Shown here one piece after another: positions 1 through 49,100 of a DNA stretch of 64,000 nucleotides; positions within the stretch are counted from its first letter, which is position 1; each line of letters begins with the position of its first letter. The stretch comes from Microglena sp. YARC (Eukaryota > Chlorophyta > Chlorophyceae > Chlamydomonadales > Chlamydomonadaceae). Position numbers and translations under genes: made by a program. The notes under the pieces were generated by a model. That model was not told where the DNA came from and did no database searches. It was given only the letters and a program-made list of their open reading frames with translations. The DNA is taken from contig CM039466.1 in the NCBI GenBank assembly GCA_022414725.1, positions 39,281,615 through 39,345,614 on the forward strand. The letters are read 5' to 3'.

Positions 1-1
1 C

Positions 2-37436
<37,435 letters not shown>

Positions 37437-37493
37437 TGATAGTTACTGCTTCCTATAACCAAGGAAGCAGCTGAATGAATTGCTCCATTGCAG

Positions 37494-37976
37494 GAATCAC
37501 GGTGCCCTAACTGTGGGGCAAGTGTTGGAGGTCACACCTCCTGGGGTGAAATACCTTCCACAACTACAAAAAAGCAGAGAAATAACTGGCTGGAGCCATG
37601 TGACCAAGGGGGGACAGTTCCTGGACAACGTGCTCAGTATGCAAGAGGCTGCTTCAAGGGGATGGCAGTGACTGATGTCCATAGCCAAGGGAACAGCTGA
37701 ATTGAATCGCGGTGCCCTGAATGTGGATGAGGGTTGGAGACGGAAGTCGGCACAGGCTCCTCCCGTGAAATGCATCTGCAGCTGATGATGTGTGCAGGAT
37801 GCAACAGGCTGCTTTGAGGTGATGATAGTTCCTAATGCCCGTAACCAAGGGAGCAGCCAGATTGAATTGCTCCATTGCAGGAATCACGGTGCCCTAACTG
37901 TGGGGGCAGTGCTGGAGGTGCAGGTCACGCGCTCCACTTGACAACGTATCTGCAGCTGATGATGTGTGCAGGATGA
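37494..37976 (+). repeat. Additional copies of the terminal RZ exon
   Basis: Copy at 37494 (acceptor ccattgcag) encodes ESRCPNCGASVGGHTSWGEI and stays open to TGA near 37700. The copy at about 37708 lacks an acceptor. Copy at 37881 (acceptor ccattgcag) encodes ESRCPNCGGSAGGAGHALHL and stops at 37974-37976. All keep the C..C.GG spacing; only the first keeps the original C-terminal helix. Confidence 0.8.
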
Positions 37977-39280
37977 AAGAGGCTGCCTCGATGAGATAAC
38001 AGTCCCTTGATGATTTGCTTAAGATGCATGAGGATACTTCAAGCTTATAACAGTTCCTTGGTTATGGGATCAGGATGCACGCGTCCCTTTAGCCTATTTG
38101 ACCTATCCCTGGACTGTTACATACATACACAGTGTAACATACGTACATACACGAGGCTACTTGCAGTGTACATACATACACGAGGTAACCTGTACACTGT
38201 CACATATGTACATACACGAGGTTACTTATAGTGTACATACATACACGAGGTTACCTGTACACTATAACATACATACACTAGGTTATTTTAAGGATATAAC
38301 AGTTCCTTGCTGATGTGATGAGGATGCAAGAGGCTGATTCGAGGGGATAACAATTCCTGCTGCATTTAGCCAAGGGAACAGCCAAATTACAGTGCCCTGA
38401 AGGCTGATAGACCATGTTTTCAACACAAAACAAATATAAAGGGCCTGAAAGCCCATGCCCCGTGGCCCCATATTTTGGCAATTGCAACAGCTTAACAAGT
38501 GAACGTTTTACTTGCACTCCTGATCCAAGCACGGACAGTTATTGCTTGACTTTATGTCATCTCTAGAGTAGGCAGAGTACGCACTGGACTGAGTCCCATC
38601 ATGGGCACGTGCCGTCTGCCGACAGGCGCCTGCGCCAGCTATGGCCTCTTAAGTACTATGTAGTACGCATTGTATATCTTATCTATCGCTCTTCTGCTAT
38701 TATTATTATCTCAACACTGCTGTAAACATATGCACCGACAGTGACGCCTACAGAAAACTACATGGACTGGGCAATGGAAGACGCATGTTTGTTTGAGTCT
38801 GTGAGTGTGTCTGTGCTTGTGTGCGTCCGAAGTGCATTGTTAGAGGATGGTCAAGTCCATTAAGCCTATTCGGCTACCCCTGGACTGTAACCGATATATT
38901 ATGTATACTCAATGTGTGCGTGTAGTCTGCTTAGTGAACTATTCGAAACATGGGATACAAATCGCACAAATAAATTATAATCCCAGATGCAATGATGATC
39001 TAATTATATTGTGGAATCAAATGATCACTGTGGCACGAACCTTGGGCCCCCGTGTAACGATTGTTTGGGGTTCAGTTCATCAGAGCTTTTTGTTTTGAAG
39101 CCCTTCCTAGACGGTTGGGAAAGTCCCTTTAGCTTATTTGGCCTACCCCTGGACTGTAACAACATACATTATATTCAAACATGCTAATGAGTACTTCTCC
39201 GCCTGGTGTGTACTCGAGCGAATTCAGAATAGAGTATCCTGAATTGCAGACCGTGTTACTCATATGATTATATGAATATA
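37977..39280. other. Intergenic: tandem repeats and F2 fragments
   Basis: At 38100-38285 a unit of about 45-60 bp with acatacatacacgaggttac repeats four to five times. F2 signatures in minus orientation occur at 38085-38115, 38850-38895 and 38990-39165 (the last nearly complete). No gene is recognised. Confidence 0.65.
38990..39165 (-). mobile_element. Foldback element family F2, minus-strand copy
   Basis: Reverse of the family layout: 'gggcccccgtgtaacgattg', ggggttcagttcatcagagc, gcttatttggcctacccctg, ending ggactgtaac. Confidence 0.74.
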
Positions 39281-39349
39281 TCTGGGGGACCGTATATTCA
39301 TATGATGTTGACCAAAGGCGAGATATCATACAAATTGCATCATATGATC

Positions 39350-39351
<2 letters not shown>

Positions 39352-39429
<78 letters not shown>
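39352..39429 (+). repeat. Poly-G tract
   Basis: About 78 consecutive G with one A at 39381. G-runs of this length can form quadruplexes; the exact length in an assembly is unreliable. Confidence 0.9.
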
Positions 39430-39432
<3 letters not shown>

Positions 39433-39989
39433 AAATAAAATCCTTAGACCCCATGCCCTTTTTCCTACAGAGGACTGAGTTTACCACCCACCACCCACCC
39501 TAGCTCCGGAACCCACTTGGAGGCCATTATCTCCCCCCACAATAATAATTAGGGGGTCAAAGTAGGGTGCATTTTGTATAGCTTGAAAAGGCCCATCTAC
39601 TGGTGCTGCTTCCATGACCATGCCCCATATGTGGAGCAAGAAGAAGAAGATTACAATGGGCACTTATCCTAGCAAGAAAAAGCAAATCAGACAAAACAAT
39701 GAGTTACTGCGAGATTGTGAAATTGTTGCCACTCAGCATTAGAGTTTGGCCTGGGAGATTGGTGAATTCCTTCATTTCCAACTTTAGACGTATCGTATTG
39801 AGGTCATGGGTTCGATTCCGACAGGCTGCTCGCACCTTTTTGCTCGCTTGCAAACACTCTCGAGGGTAGCACGCTCACCATGGCAGCAGCAATGAGAACG
39901 GTGAGCATGATTTCCCCTGATTTCATGCCATGCACTTTTGGTGCTTTAGGGTGGGTGCTATAGGTGGAAGTGTAGTTTGGGGCTTCTAG

Positions 39990-40400
39990 TGGAAGTGTAG
40001 TTTGGTCTAGTGGTATGATTAGCCGTTGTGTGGGAGTGTGGGTGGTGGGGTGGGGTTGGGAGATGGTGTGTGTGTGTGTGTGTGTGTGTGTGGATGGGGG
40101 GGGGGGGGGCTGTTGCTAGTGGTTGTTGTGGGTGGCGGTGGTGGTGTGTGTGTGTGTGTGTGTGTGTGGGGGGGGGGGGGGTGGGATGGGAATGGGTGGG
40201 GGGGGGTGGGGGGTGGTGGGGGATGGGTGCTGGTGCCTGGTGCTGGTGAATATTGGGGTGGGGGGTATGGGTGGCTGGGTATAGGTTGGTGCTGGTGCTT
40301 GTTGGGGTGGTGGTGTGGTGGTGGGGTGGAGGGGTAATGGTGGTGGTGTGTGTGTGTGGAGGGGGCGGGGGGGGGGTGGGGGGGGGGGGGGGGGGGATCC
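39990..40400 (+). repeat. GT/GGTGG-rich tract
   Basis: (GT)n and G-runs mixed with ggtggtgggg. Overlapping Pro/His/Thr and Gly/Val ORFs here are repeat artefacts. Its start carries a tRNA A-box-like string (tggtctagtggtatgatt) at about 40001-40018. Confidence 0.85.
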
Positions 40401-41280
40401 CTAATATAACCAATGGATGACTGTCTTTTAGTAGAGGAACACCGCAGTTCCACTCCTACGTCATTCTGTGGGCTTTTGAGAAAAATCTTAACAAGTACCT
40501 ATTTTTTCTTAAATTCCAGCTTTACCCCTCGCTACCACCACCCCCCAAACTTTGGAGGCCCATAACTTTCTAACCTACTGGGACAAAAAAATAAATAAGA
40601 CCATATTATTTATCCTCTCAACAAGCTCTACACATTTGGGGCATGGGGTCAGACCCTTTTATTTTTGCCCCCCCCTCGCATATGATATGTATACAAATGG
40701 TAACTTTGGCCTGGTCAGACTGCCGACGTCATATAATATCATATGACGACATGATATCATATGATATCATACTGCCGTTCCCTAAATAAATGTGTCTGGC
40801 CATATTTAAATGGTCTTTGCATCCCAGGGATGGGTCCAAATCCGCTTAGTACACCTCCTGGTTTCTGTGGATATCGCATGGCGATGGTTATGGTGATGAT
40901 GATCCTTGTACAGTAGTTCTGGAAACCTGGCCTGAACCGTGATGCAAGGTGGGAGCTAACCAATAAATAGGTCCAGAGTTGGTTGAAAAACTATGTAACA
41001 ATCCAATCCATCATTGGTGCTACCAGCAGAGACCAAATACCTTGGCATCCAAGGCATCCACCCCAGCACATTGCTTGAAAGAAACAAAGTCCAATTCCCA
41101 GTTCACTATTACTGGTTGGAATCTGTTATTACATTCACTGCAGCCAGATATAAGCAGCATATCCCCGGAGCGTTATGTACAGAAGATGAAATATAACAAT
41201 GCACTTTCACAATCAATCGTGCAAAAGGGATGCTGGCAATAGCTGGCAAAACTGTTTTGTGTACGCAGTAAAATCATATC

Positions 41281-41470
41281 TTCTCTTTTCGGCTACGAGC
41301 AACAGCTTCTAGGCAGCTCCCTGGGTCAGTCACTGGGCACAGCCCCAAGGCTCCAACCGTGCTGGAAAGCTGACTCAGTCAGTTTCCAGATACACTACTT
41401 GGCTTGTGTTTTTGCTGGGTAACAAGCCAGGGAAACTGCCGAGAAGCTGCTGCTCGTACCCGGACATAAA
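41281..41470 (+). mobile_element. Foldback MITE family F1, copy 1
   Basis: The left arm is ttttcggctacgagcaacag, then cttctaggcagctccctggg. The right arm is its diverged complement (ctgccgagaagctgctgctcg). About 190 bp. Right-arm-only fragments of the family occur at about 41603-41655, 42170-42215 and 42322-42376. Confidence 0.76.
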
Positions 41471-41828
41471 GGGAACGAGTAAAATATCCAATGCAGCGAT
41501 GCTATGAATAAGACGGACAGCTACCCAGCCAAGGCTTTGCATTTGGAAGCTGACAGAATCATATTTCCAGTACTGTTGAAATTTAGGATCTTAGCCCAGT
41601 GGCTAGCGCAGGGAGCTGCCTAGCAGCTGCTGCACGTAGCTGAAAAGAAAAGGTATGATGTGTGCCACCGGTATAATCCATGGACCTGGAACTGGACTAG
41701 TATTTAAAATGTATAATCCGCTTAGAATGCTCCCTGGTTTCCGTGGGTATCGCACGGTTGGACTTTTGAAGGGAAGATGGCGAGCAGCCCAGAGTTGGCT
41801 GGAAAACTGTGTAATAATCCATAGTTTT

Positions 41829-42020
41829 TCTTGTCAGCTACGAGCAGCAGCTTCTAGGCAGCTTCCTGGGCTCTCTCTTCATCCAACCCTTAAGCAACCT
41901 AGGCACCTGGAAGCTGATATCGTCAGCTATCCAGTGCTCCTGGAATCTTTGGGTTTGGCCCATTGGCAGGCCTAGGGAGCTGCCTAGAAGCTGATGCTGG
42001 TAGCCGAAAAGAAAACAGGG
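41829..42020 (+). mobile_element. Foldback MITE family F1, copy 2
   Basis: Arms 'cagctacgagcagcagcttc..taggcagc' and 'gctgcctagaagctgatgctgg' are inverted copies. The centre is shared with the 45.4-kb copy (aacctaggc.cctggaagctgatatcg). Confidence 0.8.
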
Positions 42021-43011
42021 TAACAATCCAATCCAATATGAAGAAGACGACCAAAAATGATGCCATGTTATATACTGTAAGTACCACCAGTAGACTCCAT
42101 AAAGTATGCAGTAACCCGATGTGATCACCTGAAGCATGAGGTCTCCCCCCATTTGATTTCATTCTATAGGCAGGCCAGGGTAGCTACCTAGAAGCTGTTG
42201 CTTGTAGGTTAACAGAAAAAGAACGAGTTAAACACCTAATGCAGAGATGCAGCTCTGTCTAGTATGGAGTATGCAATAACCTAAACCGCGAGGTCTCCAA
42301 ACATTTGATTTCATTCTATGGGCAGGCCAGGGGAGCTACCTAGAAGCTGCTGCTCCTAGCTAAACAGAAACAGAACGAGTAAAATACCTAATGCTGAGGT
42401 GTAGCTCTGTAAAGTACGGAGTATCGTAATGCAATAACCTAAAGCGCAAGGTCTCCACCCATTTGATTTCGATATGTAGGCTAGGGTGTTGCGTATCAGT
42501 GTTTGCGCTACCCATGTTACTCTGCCCACAGGCGACGGATAGCAGACTCAGCCTTCAGACAAGTGAATTAGACTGTAGCCATAATGGCTACCCCTGAACT
42601 GTAACATACAAGCACAGCAGACTGAAGAATGGCACAGCATGTAACCTAACCATACTTCCCCTGGCAATTGAATCTTTTATACAGCGAGCAGCCAATTTGC
42701 TGGATGGAGCCATGGAACCTAGTTGAAGTAACCCTGAAGAAACCTAATTAATTTTATACTCCTCCTCCTCCTCTCACTTGGGAGTTTCTTTTTGTGGAAG
42801 CCTGGCCTGATCAGGACATGTCTTCAAACTGCCCAATCAGCTGAGTGAGCTCCCTGGTTCCGCGGGTATCGCACATGGGGACTTGGAATAGGAAAAGGGT
42901 GAGAAGCCTAGACTTGGCTGAAATACCACGCAATAATTAAAAACCAAAATGTGTGGAAGCAAACCCTTCAAACTAACAGCTTTTGAGCAATGCAGTCCTC
43001 CATATGTACAC

Positions 43012-43177
43012 AGGGATCGGCAAATCATATGATACTGACAAAAGGCCAGTATGATATCATACAAATTGCATCATATGATATCATATGTTGTATGTAAATG
43101 GTAGCTTTAGCCTAGCCAGACTGCCGGTATCATATGATATCATATGATGACATGATATTCATATCGCTGTTCCCTGT
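43012..43177 (+). mobile_element. MITE-like element family M2, intact copy
   Basis: It runs from cagggatcggcaaatcatat to atcgctgttccctg. The termini are inverted repeats and the interior is tatcatatgatatcatatg palindromes around 'gtaaatggtagctttagcc'. Confidence 0.8.
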
Positions 43178-43299
43178 ATATACACCCATGCAGTCCATAG
43201 AAGTCATGGTGACCTGATATTCAGGGCCTTAGCCTAGAGTCCATGTCTTCCAAACTCTCCTATCTGCTTTTTATGCCCCCTGGTTTCTTTGGGTCTTGC

Positions 43300-43490
43300 A
43301 TGTGGAAGACTTTGAGCTCAGAGACGGTGAGGAGCCCAGATTTGGTCAAAGACGGTGAGCAGCCCAGATTTGGTCAAAGACTTTGAGCCCAGATTTGGTC
43401 AAAGACTTTGAGCTCAAAGACGGTAAGGAGCCCAGATTTGAGCTCAAAGACGGTGAGCAGCCCAGATTTGGCTGAAGAACCACGTAACAA
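43300..43490 (+). repeat. Short tandem repeat 'gacggtgagcagcccagattt'
   Basis: Five irregular copies of ggtgagcagcccagatttgg and tcaaagactttgagctcaaa. No coding evidence. Confidence 0.75.
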
Positions 43491-43924
43491 TCCAATCCAA
43501 GCTGGAGATCAATTTGGCTAGGCACCCAGAGACCTAGTTTCCGAGCCCCTGATAAATGACCGCCCAGGTTTCTATGCGTGGCTGGACTGTATGTATGTGT
43601 GTGCATCAGTCTAGAGGATAGCAAATTAGGATATAGGGCCTTGCCCATCCAGGGCTGGTCTATGTACTTCCTATGGGTATCCGTTTGTGACCATTTCAGG
43701 CACTGAAGACAGAGGTAAGATACCTGACGCACGCTTAGGGGCACCGTTTCTGTTTTTGTCCTGTTTTTGAACAGGATAGCGAATAAGGCTAAAGGAACTT
43801 GCCCATCCGTGGCCGGGCTATCGAAAATGGCCACCCCTGGAACCTTTCATACATGCAAGCTGAACACAGGGAGCTTTTCGGCTTGATGCCCAGACCCAAA
43901 CTACCAGTGACCATCCTCTGCCGA

Positions 43925-44052
43925 TAGTAGCGTGGCGTGGTGTAGGTCAAGGACGAGTGGCATGGCGTTGTGTAGGTCAAGGAGGAGTGGCGTGGCTTAG
44001 GTCAAGGACGAGTGGCGTGGTGTGGTGTAGGTCAAGGACGAGTGGCGTGGGA
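43925..44052 (+). repeat. About 32-bp tandem repeat 'gtggcgtggtgtaggtcaag'
   Basis: Four copies with small length changes. Confidence 0.8.
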
Positions 44053-44125
44053 TGCAAGCTTCTGCCCAGTCTGAACCTGTTAGGTTAAACAACTCTGCCC
44101 CCTCCATTTCGGCCGCTATACTAAG

Positions 44126-44329
44126 TAATGATAACGCCTGGTGGGGCGTGGTATTAAGGGAGCCCCTTATTACGGCGGCGGAACAGGCTTCTACTTTTCC
44201 TGGACAAAGCTACCATGGCGGTTGACAGCGACTGACAACACTAAAGCGCACCCGTGGGGATTCGAACCCGGCATCTTCTTTGTTCAAGGAGCTCTGCCAT
44301 TGAGCCATCCGTCGAAACGAGGATCGCTT
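44126..44329 (-). mobile_element. tRNA-derived SINE copy 3 with TSD
   Basis: The minus strand carries the tRNA-like head (ggctcaatggcagagc as A box; ccgggttcgaatccccac as B box), the body and the tail cgttatcatta. Flanking repeats TACTAAG lie at 44119-44125 and 44330-44336. This copy has the best preserved A and B boxes. Confidence 0.87.
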
Positions 44330-44414
44330 TACTAAGGTTGGTCATGCAGTCAGGGGCGGTAGCCAACCCACGCTCCTTCAAGGACAACAGAATATTAGTT
44401 CATGCACGTGCTCT

Positions 44415-45420
44415 TATGTGATCAGCTTGTTCAGATGATCAGATCCAACGTAAGCGTGTGAACAGACTGTCGCCAATCTTGTTGAAACAGGAGCTGAGAC
44501 TTGGCTTGTTTGGCAGATGTACAGATCCAACCCAAGTTCTTGTGGAATCTATCCCTCAGATGTGCCGAGCACAAGCTCTTGTGTGACCAGCATGTCCAGA
44601 TCATCAGATCGAACGCTGGTTTGTGAACAGACTATCGCCAATCTTGTTGAAACAGGAGCTCAGACTAGGCTTGTTTGGCAGATGTACAGATACAACCCAA
44701 GTGCTTGTGCAGTCCACCCCCCAGATGTGCCGGACACATGCTCTTGTGTGGCAAGCATGTCCAGATGGCCAGATATGATCCAAGCGCACGAAAAGGAAGT
44801 GACAATCTTGTTGAAACAGGAGCTCAGACTTGGCTTGTTTGGTCGATGCCTAGATCCAAGCCGAGTGCTTGTACAGGCTACCTCGTAGCTGCTTCAAACA
44901 CGCTCTTGTGTGACCAGCATGTCCAGATGATCAGATCAAACGTAAGCGTGTGAAAAGACTGTCGCCAATCTTGTTGAAACAGGAGCTGAGGCACGGCTAG
45001 TTTGGCAGATGTACAGATCCAACCCAAGTTCTTGTGTAACCCAAGTTCTTGTGTAGTCTATCCCCAAGATGTGCTGAGCACAAGCTCTTGTGTGACCAGC
45101 ATGTCCAGATGATCAGATCCAACGTAAGCGTGTGAACAGACTGTCGCCAATCTTGTTGAAACAGGAGCTGAGACTCGGCTAGTTTGGTCGATGCCTAGAT
45201 CCAACCCAAGCGCTTGTGTAGTCTACCCTGTAAATACTTCAAACACATGCTTGTGTTGGCCAGCTTGTCCAGATGGTGAGATCCAATGTCAGCTAAAATG
45301 ACTGCCACCAATCTTGTTGAAACAGGAGCTCAGACTTGGCTTGTTTGGTAGATGTCTAGATCCGACCCAAGTGCTTGCGTAGTTCACGCTCTAGATGTGT
45401 GGAGCACGTGCTCTTGTGTA
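44415..45420 (+). repeat. About 165-180-bp tandem repeat, six copies
   Basis: The unit contains gcgtgtgaacagactgtcgc, caatcttgttgaaacaggag, ctgagacttggcttgtttgg and ccaacccaagt.cttgtg. Units start near 44439, 44600, 44770, 44936, 45115 and 45270. The open frames are short and shifted between units; I see no protein family. Confidence 0.85.
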
Positions 45421-45437
45421 GGCAGCATCTCCAGATC

Positions 45438-45640
45438 ATAGTTTTTCTTTTCAGCTACTAGCAGCAGCTTCTAGGCAGCTCCCTGGGCTCTCTCTTTATC
45501 CGACCCTAACACAACCTAGGCTCCTGGAAGTTGATATCGGTAGCTTTCCAGTGCTCCTGGAATCTTAGGGTTTGGCCCAGAGGCAGGCTAAGGGAGCTGC
45601 CTAGAAGCTGGTGCTGGTAGCCGAAAAGGAAAACAGTGGT
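45438..45640 (+). mobile_element. Foldback MITE family F1, copy 3
   Basis: It has arms cagctactagcagcagcttc / gaagctggtgctggtagcc (inverted) and the same centre as the 41.8-kb copy. About 200 bp. Confidence 0.82.
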
Positions 45641-45741
45641 CTACATGGCCACACCCAACACACGTATATAAAAAGCATCTTTCATGCTTGGTCTAGCAGA
45701 TGCTTTGGAAATGAGTTCGTATGTAGCCTTTAATCTATGTT

Positions 45742-45953
45742 AGCCCCTTTCAATGATATACATTGGTCTAATGGTAGACCAAATCACTTTGAGGATGAAG
45801 AGTTGGGGGTTCGATTCCCCCTTCGGTCGCTCTTGGCGTTGCAGGTCGTTGTCAACCGCAATGGTAGCTTGTCCACTTGAGGTAGAAGACCGCTCCCCAC
45901 CCGCGTACGACGGGCTACCTAGAACACCACGCCCCACCAGGCGATATCATTAC
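45742..45953 (+). mobile_element. tRNA-derived SINE copy 4, inserted at the carrier stop codon
   Basis: A duplicated TTTAATCTATGTT flanks it (45729-45741 and about 45955-45967). The right copy includes the carrier's TAA (45957-45959, read on -). The head has ggtctaatggtagacc (D-arm-like) and a perfect T-arm (gggggttcgattccccc). The body (accgcaatggtagcttgtcc) and tail cacgccccaccaggcg are shared with the other copies. Confidence 0.88.
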
Positions 45954-45956
45954 CTT

Positions 45957-46151
45957 TTAATCTATGTTCAGGGCGACCTTAGTCTTCTCAAACACATACC
46001 AACTGATTCCCGCAGCCGGCGCGAGTTTCAACATGTTGGGTATGATGCCTTTGTACAACCCCCTCCAGCCCTCCCTAGCCAAAGTCTTCCAAATCACATC
46101 TGACATCCCGCTGTACCGCTGGCAAGCTGTTGTACAGTTGTCTGCATGGAC
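45957..46151 (-). CDS. Carrier exon C5 (last): third repeat end and stop
   Basis: Acceptor gcgctcag; 64 codons plus TAA. It contains RYSGMSDVIWKTLAREGWRG, then LYKGIIPNMLKLAPAAGISW and YVFEKTKVALNID. EGxxGLYKG..PN..K..PA..I...VFE is the canonical last segment of SLC25 proteins. Confidence 0.93.
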   Translation of the reverse strand, partial: VHADNCTTACQRYSGMSDVIWKTLAREGWRGLYKGIIPNMLKLAPAAGISWYVFEKTKVALNID

Positions 46152-49100
46152 CTGAGCGCAGAAATGAGTTCATATGTGGGTGAGTTAATGGATTAGTACA
46201 TGGGTGGGTGGGTGGGTGGGTGATTTGACGTGTGGGTGTGTGAGTTGAGATGTGCGTGGCTTAATTTAGGTATGTGTGGGTGACTCGATGTGTGGGTGAG
46301 TGAGTTGATGCCTGGGTGGTTTAGTAGATGTATGTGTGGGTGAGTGATTTGATACGTGGGTGGTTTAGTTGATGTATAGCAGTGCAGGTGAGTAATTTAC
46401 TAATTTGACAAGTGGGTGTGTGCGCTGATGGTTAGGTGGGTGAGTTTATGTATGTGTAGTTTAGTTTATGTATGTGTGTGTGAGTTGATGTGTGTGTGTG
46501 ACTTGCCATATAGCAACATAGATGAGGAAGTTGACGTGTGTGTGAGTGAAGTGATGTTTCGGTTAGTGAGTCGATGTGAGTGACAGCAGTCAGTTACCAG
46601 TACTGTACTGCATATATGCTTTAGGACGGAAAGACTCTTTCCGTCTTACTTGTTTGCCTACAGTGTCTATGTAATATTCCCTCCAACCTTTTAGTCCCAC
46701 TCCGGTGTCAGTGTTGGGTAGCGAGGTGATGGGTCGGTGAGTGGGTTCATAGCCGGGTGAGTGGCGCAGTGCAATGCTGTAAATTGATGTGTGCGTGAGT
46801 CAGATGATGTATAGCAGTGTATGTGAGTAAGTTGATGTATGGGGTGGTGAGGCGATGGGTGGGGTGGGGTGGGGTGGCGAGGCGATGGGTCGGTGAGTTT
46901 ATTCATTGGCGGGTGAGTGGCGCAGTGCAATGTTGTAACTTGATGTGTGTGTGATTGAGTAGATGTATAGCACTGTAGGAGAGTAACTTGACGTGTGGGT
47001 GAGTGAGTTGATGTGTGAGGTGGCGAGGTGATGGGTCGGTGAGTGTATTCATGGGCGGGTGAGTGGCGTAGTGCAATGCTGTTACTTGATGTGTGCGTGA
47101 GTCGGATGATGAATAGCAGTGTATGTGATTAATTACCGCCCCTCCATGGGTAGCGACTTCGGTACAACGGCTGTACTGCCGGATGCGCCAAACGGAGGCG
47201 CCAAACGGGTGCGCTAGGGAACCTAAGGGTTCGCCCTACAAAGTGCATTTAGACCGCACCAACTGACGTTTGCAAACGGCAGGCAGCTCGATAAACCCGC
47301 AAATACAGTCACCTATTCTCCGACTCGAAGCAAATTTCAGACAAGTTGTATCTTCAGTCACGTCACCTCGTATTCCAGGTAGATTTAAGTCAAACTGCGC
47401 CCCTAACCACTTGACGTTGGGATTCGACAGTCAAGTCATACCGAAGGAGACTGCCTAGTCATGCACAGCCGGAGGGTGCACAGCCCCAGTTTATGAGGTA
47501 ACGCGCAACTGTGTACCAAAGCGCGGTATACGAGACACACGTTCCGCAAGAACAGCCACGAGGGCAGCAACAAGGTTTACGAAGGCAGCAACAAGGTTGC
47601 ACACACCGCACATTGCACACCGCACACAAACAACCCTAGTGACAGCGGGGCTCAGCGAGGCTTCCTCATACCTCCAGCAATCCCCATTAAATTGCCAACA
47701 CAAGGGCGGTCACGCCCTTGTTCGACGTGTAGGTGAGAAAGTTGATGCATGGGTGAGTGAGTTCGTGTATGGGGTGGCGAGGGTGAATGGGTCCAGTGAG
47801 TGTTTTTCAATTGGCGGTTTGGTGGCGTAGTGCAATACTGTTACTTGACGTGTGCGTGAGTCAAATGATGGTTGGGAAGGGTGTTATTGAATGATGGACT
47901 GGACTAGATCAGTCATATGACCAGTAGGTCTTCCCCAAACTACCTGGACCACTTTATACACAAATTCAAATATCGCTTCTTGCTGAAGAATTGAGGTCGA
48001 CATTGGTTGTACTTTGATCACTATGGATCAACCGAACGTTTCATCCAACTTGGTTATGTTTCTGGGGTCCTGGGACCTGAGAGAGGCCCCTAAAGCCTAA
48101 CCCCTTGGTCGTACTTTGATCACTTCGGCTCAACCGAACTTTTCATCCAACATGGTTTTATTTAAGGGGGGCCTGGGACCTGGAGAGACGGCCCCTTTAA
48201 CCCTAAAAACCCACATAAACTGCTTTTTTCCACTGACATTGTCGGCTCCCACTGTCATAACTGCCTGCCTAGTTGTTTGAACTATAGGGCTCCTTTGCTT
48301 ATAATCGAACTATATGAATTTGGTTACAAGAGGTCTAGATAGCTTTGGGGAGGCCCAGTACGGGATATAGTGCCACCACTACTGTTTTGTTTTGGGGCTA
48401 TTCATAGCAACTTCCTGCCAGTCCTATTAGCCAGCCACTGGGACAAACACAAAGCTGCCAGCTGCATTGGAATGCCGACCAGGTCAGCTTTAATACACAC
48501 AAGCTAGCTTCAGGTTAGGCCCAAGGACAGGGAAAGGGAGCTGCCCAGGAAGTGCTATACGTAGCCCAACAATAAACAGTGGCCACCAGGGTACTTACTA
48601 AGCACGCGCCCGGGCAGCGTGATTTTACGCACGCTTCTGAGCCCCACTGCGCGTTATCCGCGCAGTTTTTTCAACCCCCTGTGGGCGACCGCCGCAGTTT
48701 TGCGCTTTTTGCACTATAAAGCGCTGACCAATTTGACGGTTTGTGCGCTTGAAGCGCTGACCCAATTTGACAAAAATGTAGTACCACAATGGCCCACCAT
48801 TACCCACACCCTGATTTACCACCATCCCCACCTCCACCTAGGTTCACTAAACTTGGAAAATATTCATAGCAAGATATCGCACACACGCTCCGACAATGAC
48901 AACCCATGACAGGAAACCTAATCAAAAACCAGATTTGTGCCTTATATAAAATCACCACCATCACCGGAAACTTGTCAACAAGCAACAATTGCCGATTATA
49001 TGATGAGTATTTTAATGAACACTGTATGATGACGATTAATTAACACTTCATGATGACCATTTTTTTTGTTCGAACTTTTTTTTTATGACAACTGTACACC

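Larger units (their letters stand above)
39283..40787 (+). mobile_element. MITE-like element M2 split by about 1.3 kb of G/T-rich sequence
   Basis: The left half (gggggaccgtatattcatat..gttgaccaaaggcgag..atcatatgatcg) ends at 39350, where a G-run of about 78 nt begins. The right half resumes at about 40676 (catatgatatgtatacaaat..cagactgccg..catatgatatcat) and ends tgccgttccctaa. Compared with the intact copy at 43.0 kb, the two halves abut. Confidence 0.6.

Noticed and set aside
39795..39832. tRNA gene around the B box gggttcgattcc
   Set aside because: No matching A box or acceptor stem at the right distance; at most a SINE or tRNA relic.
40019..40453. Pro/His/Thr-rich ORFs of 144-151 codons
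   Set aside because: Complement of GT/GGTGG repeats; frames shift between repeat types.
45757..45832. Functional tRNA with a perfect T-arm
   Set aside because: The acceptor stem does not pair and the sequence continues into the SINE body between target duplications, so it is the SINE head.
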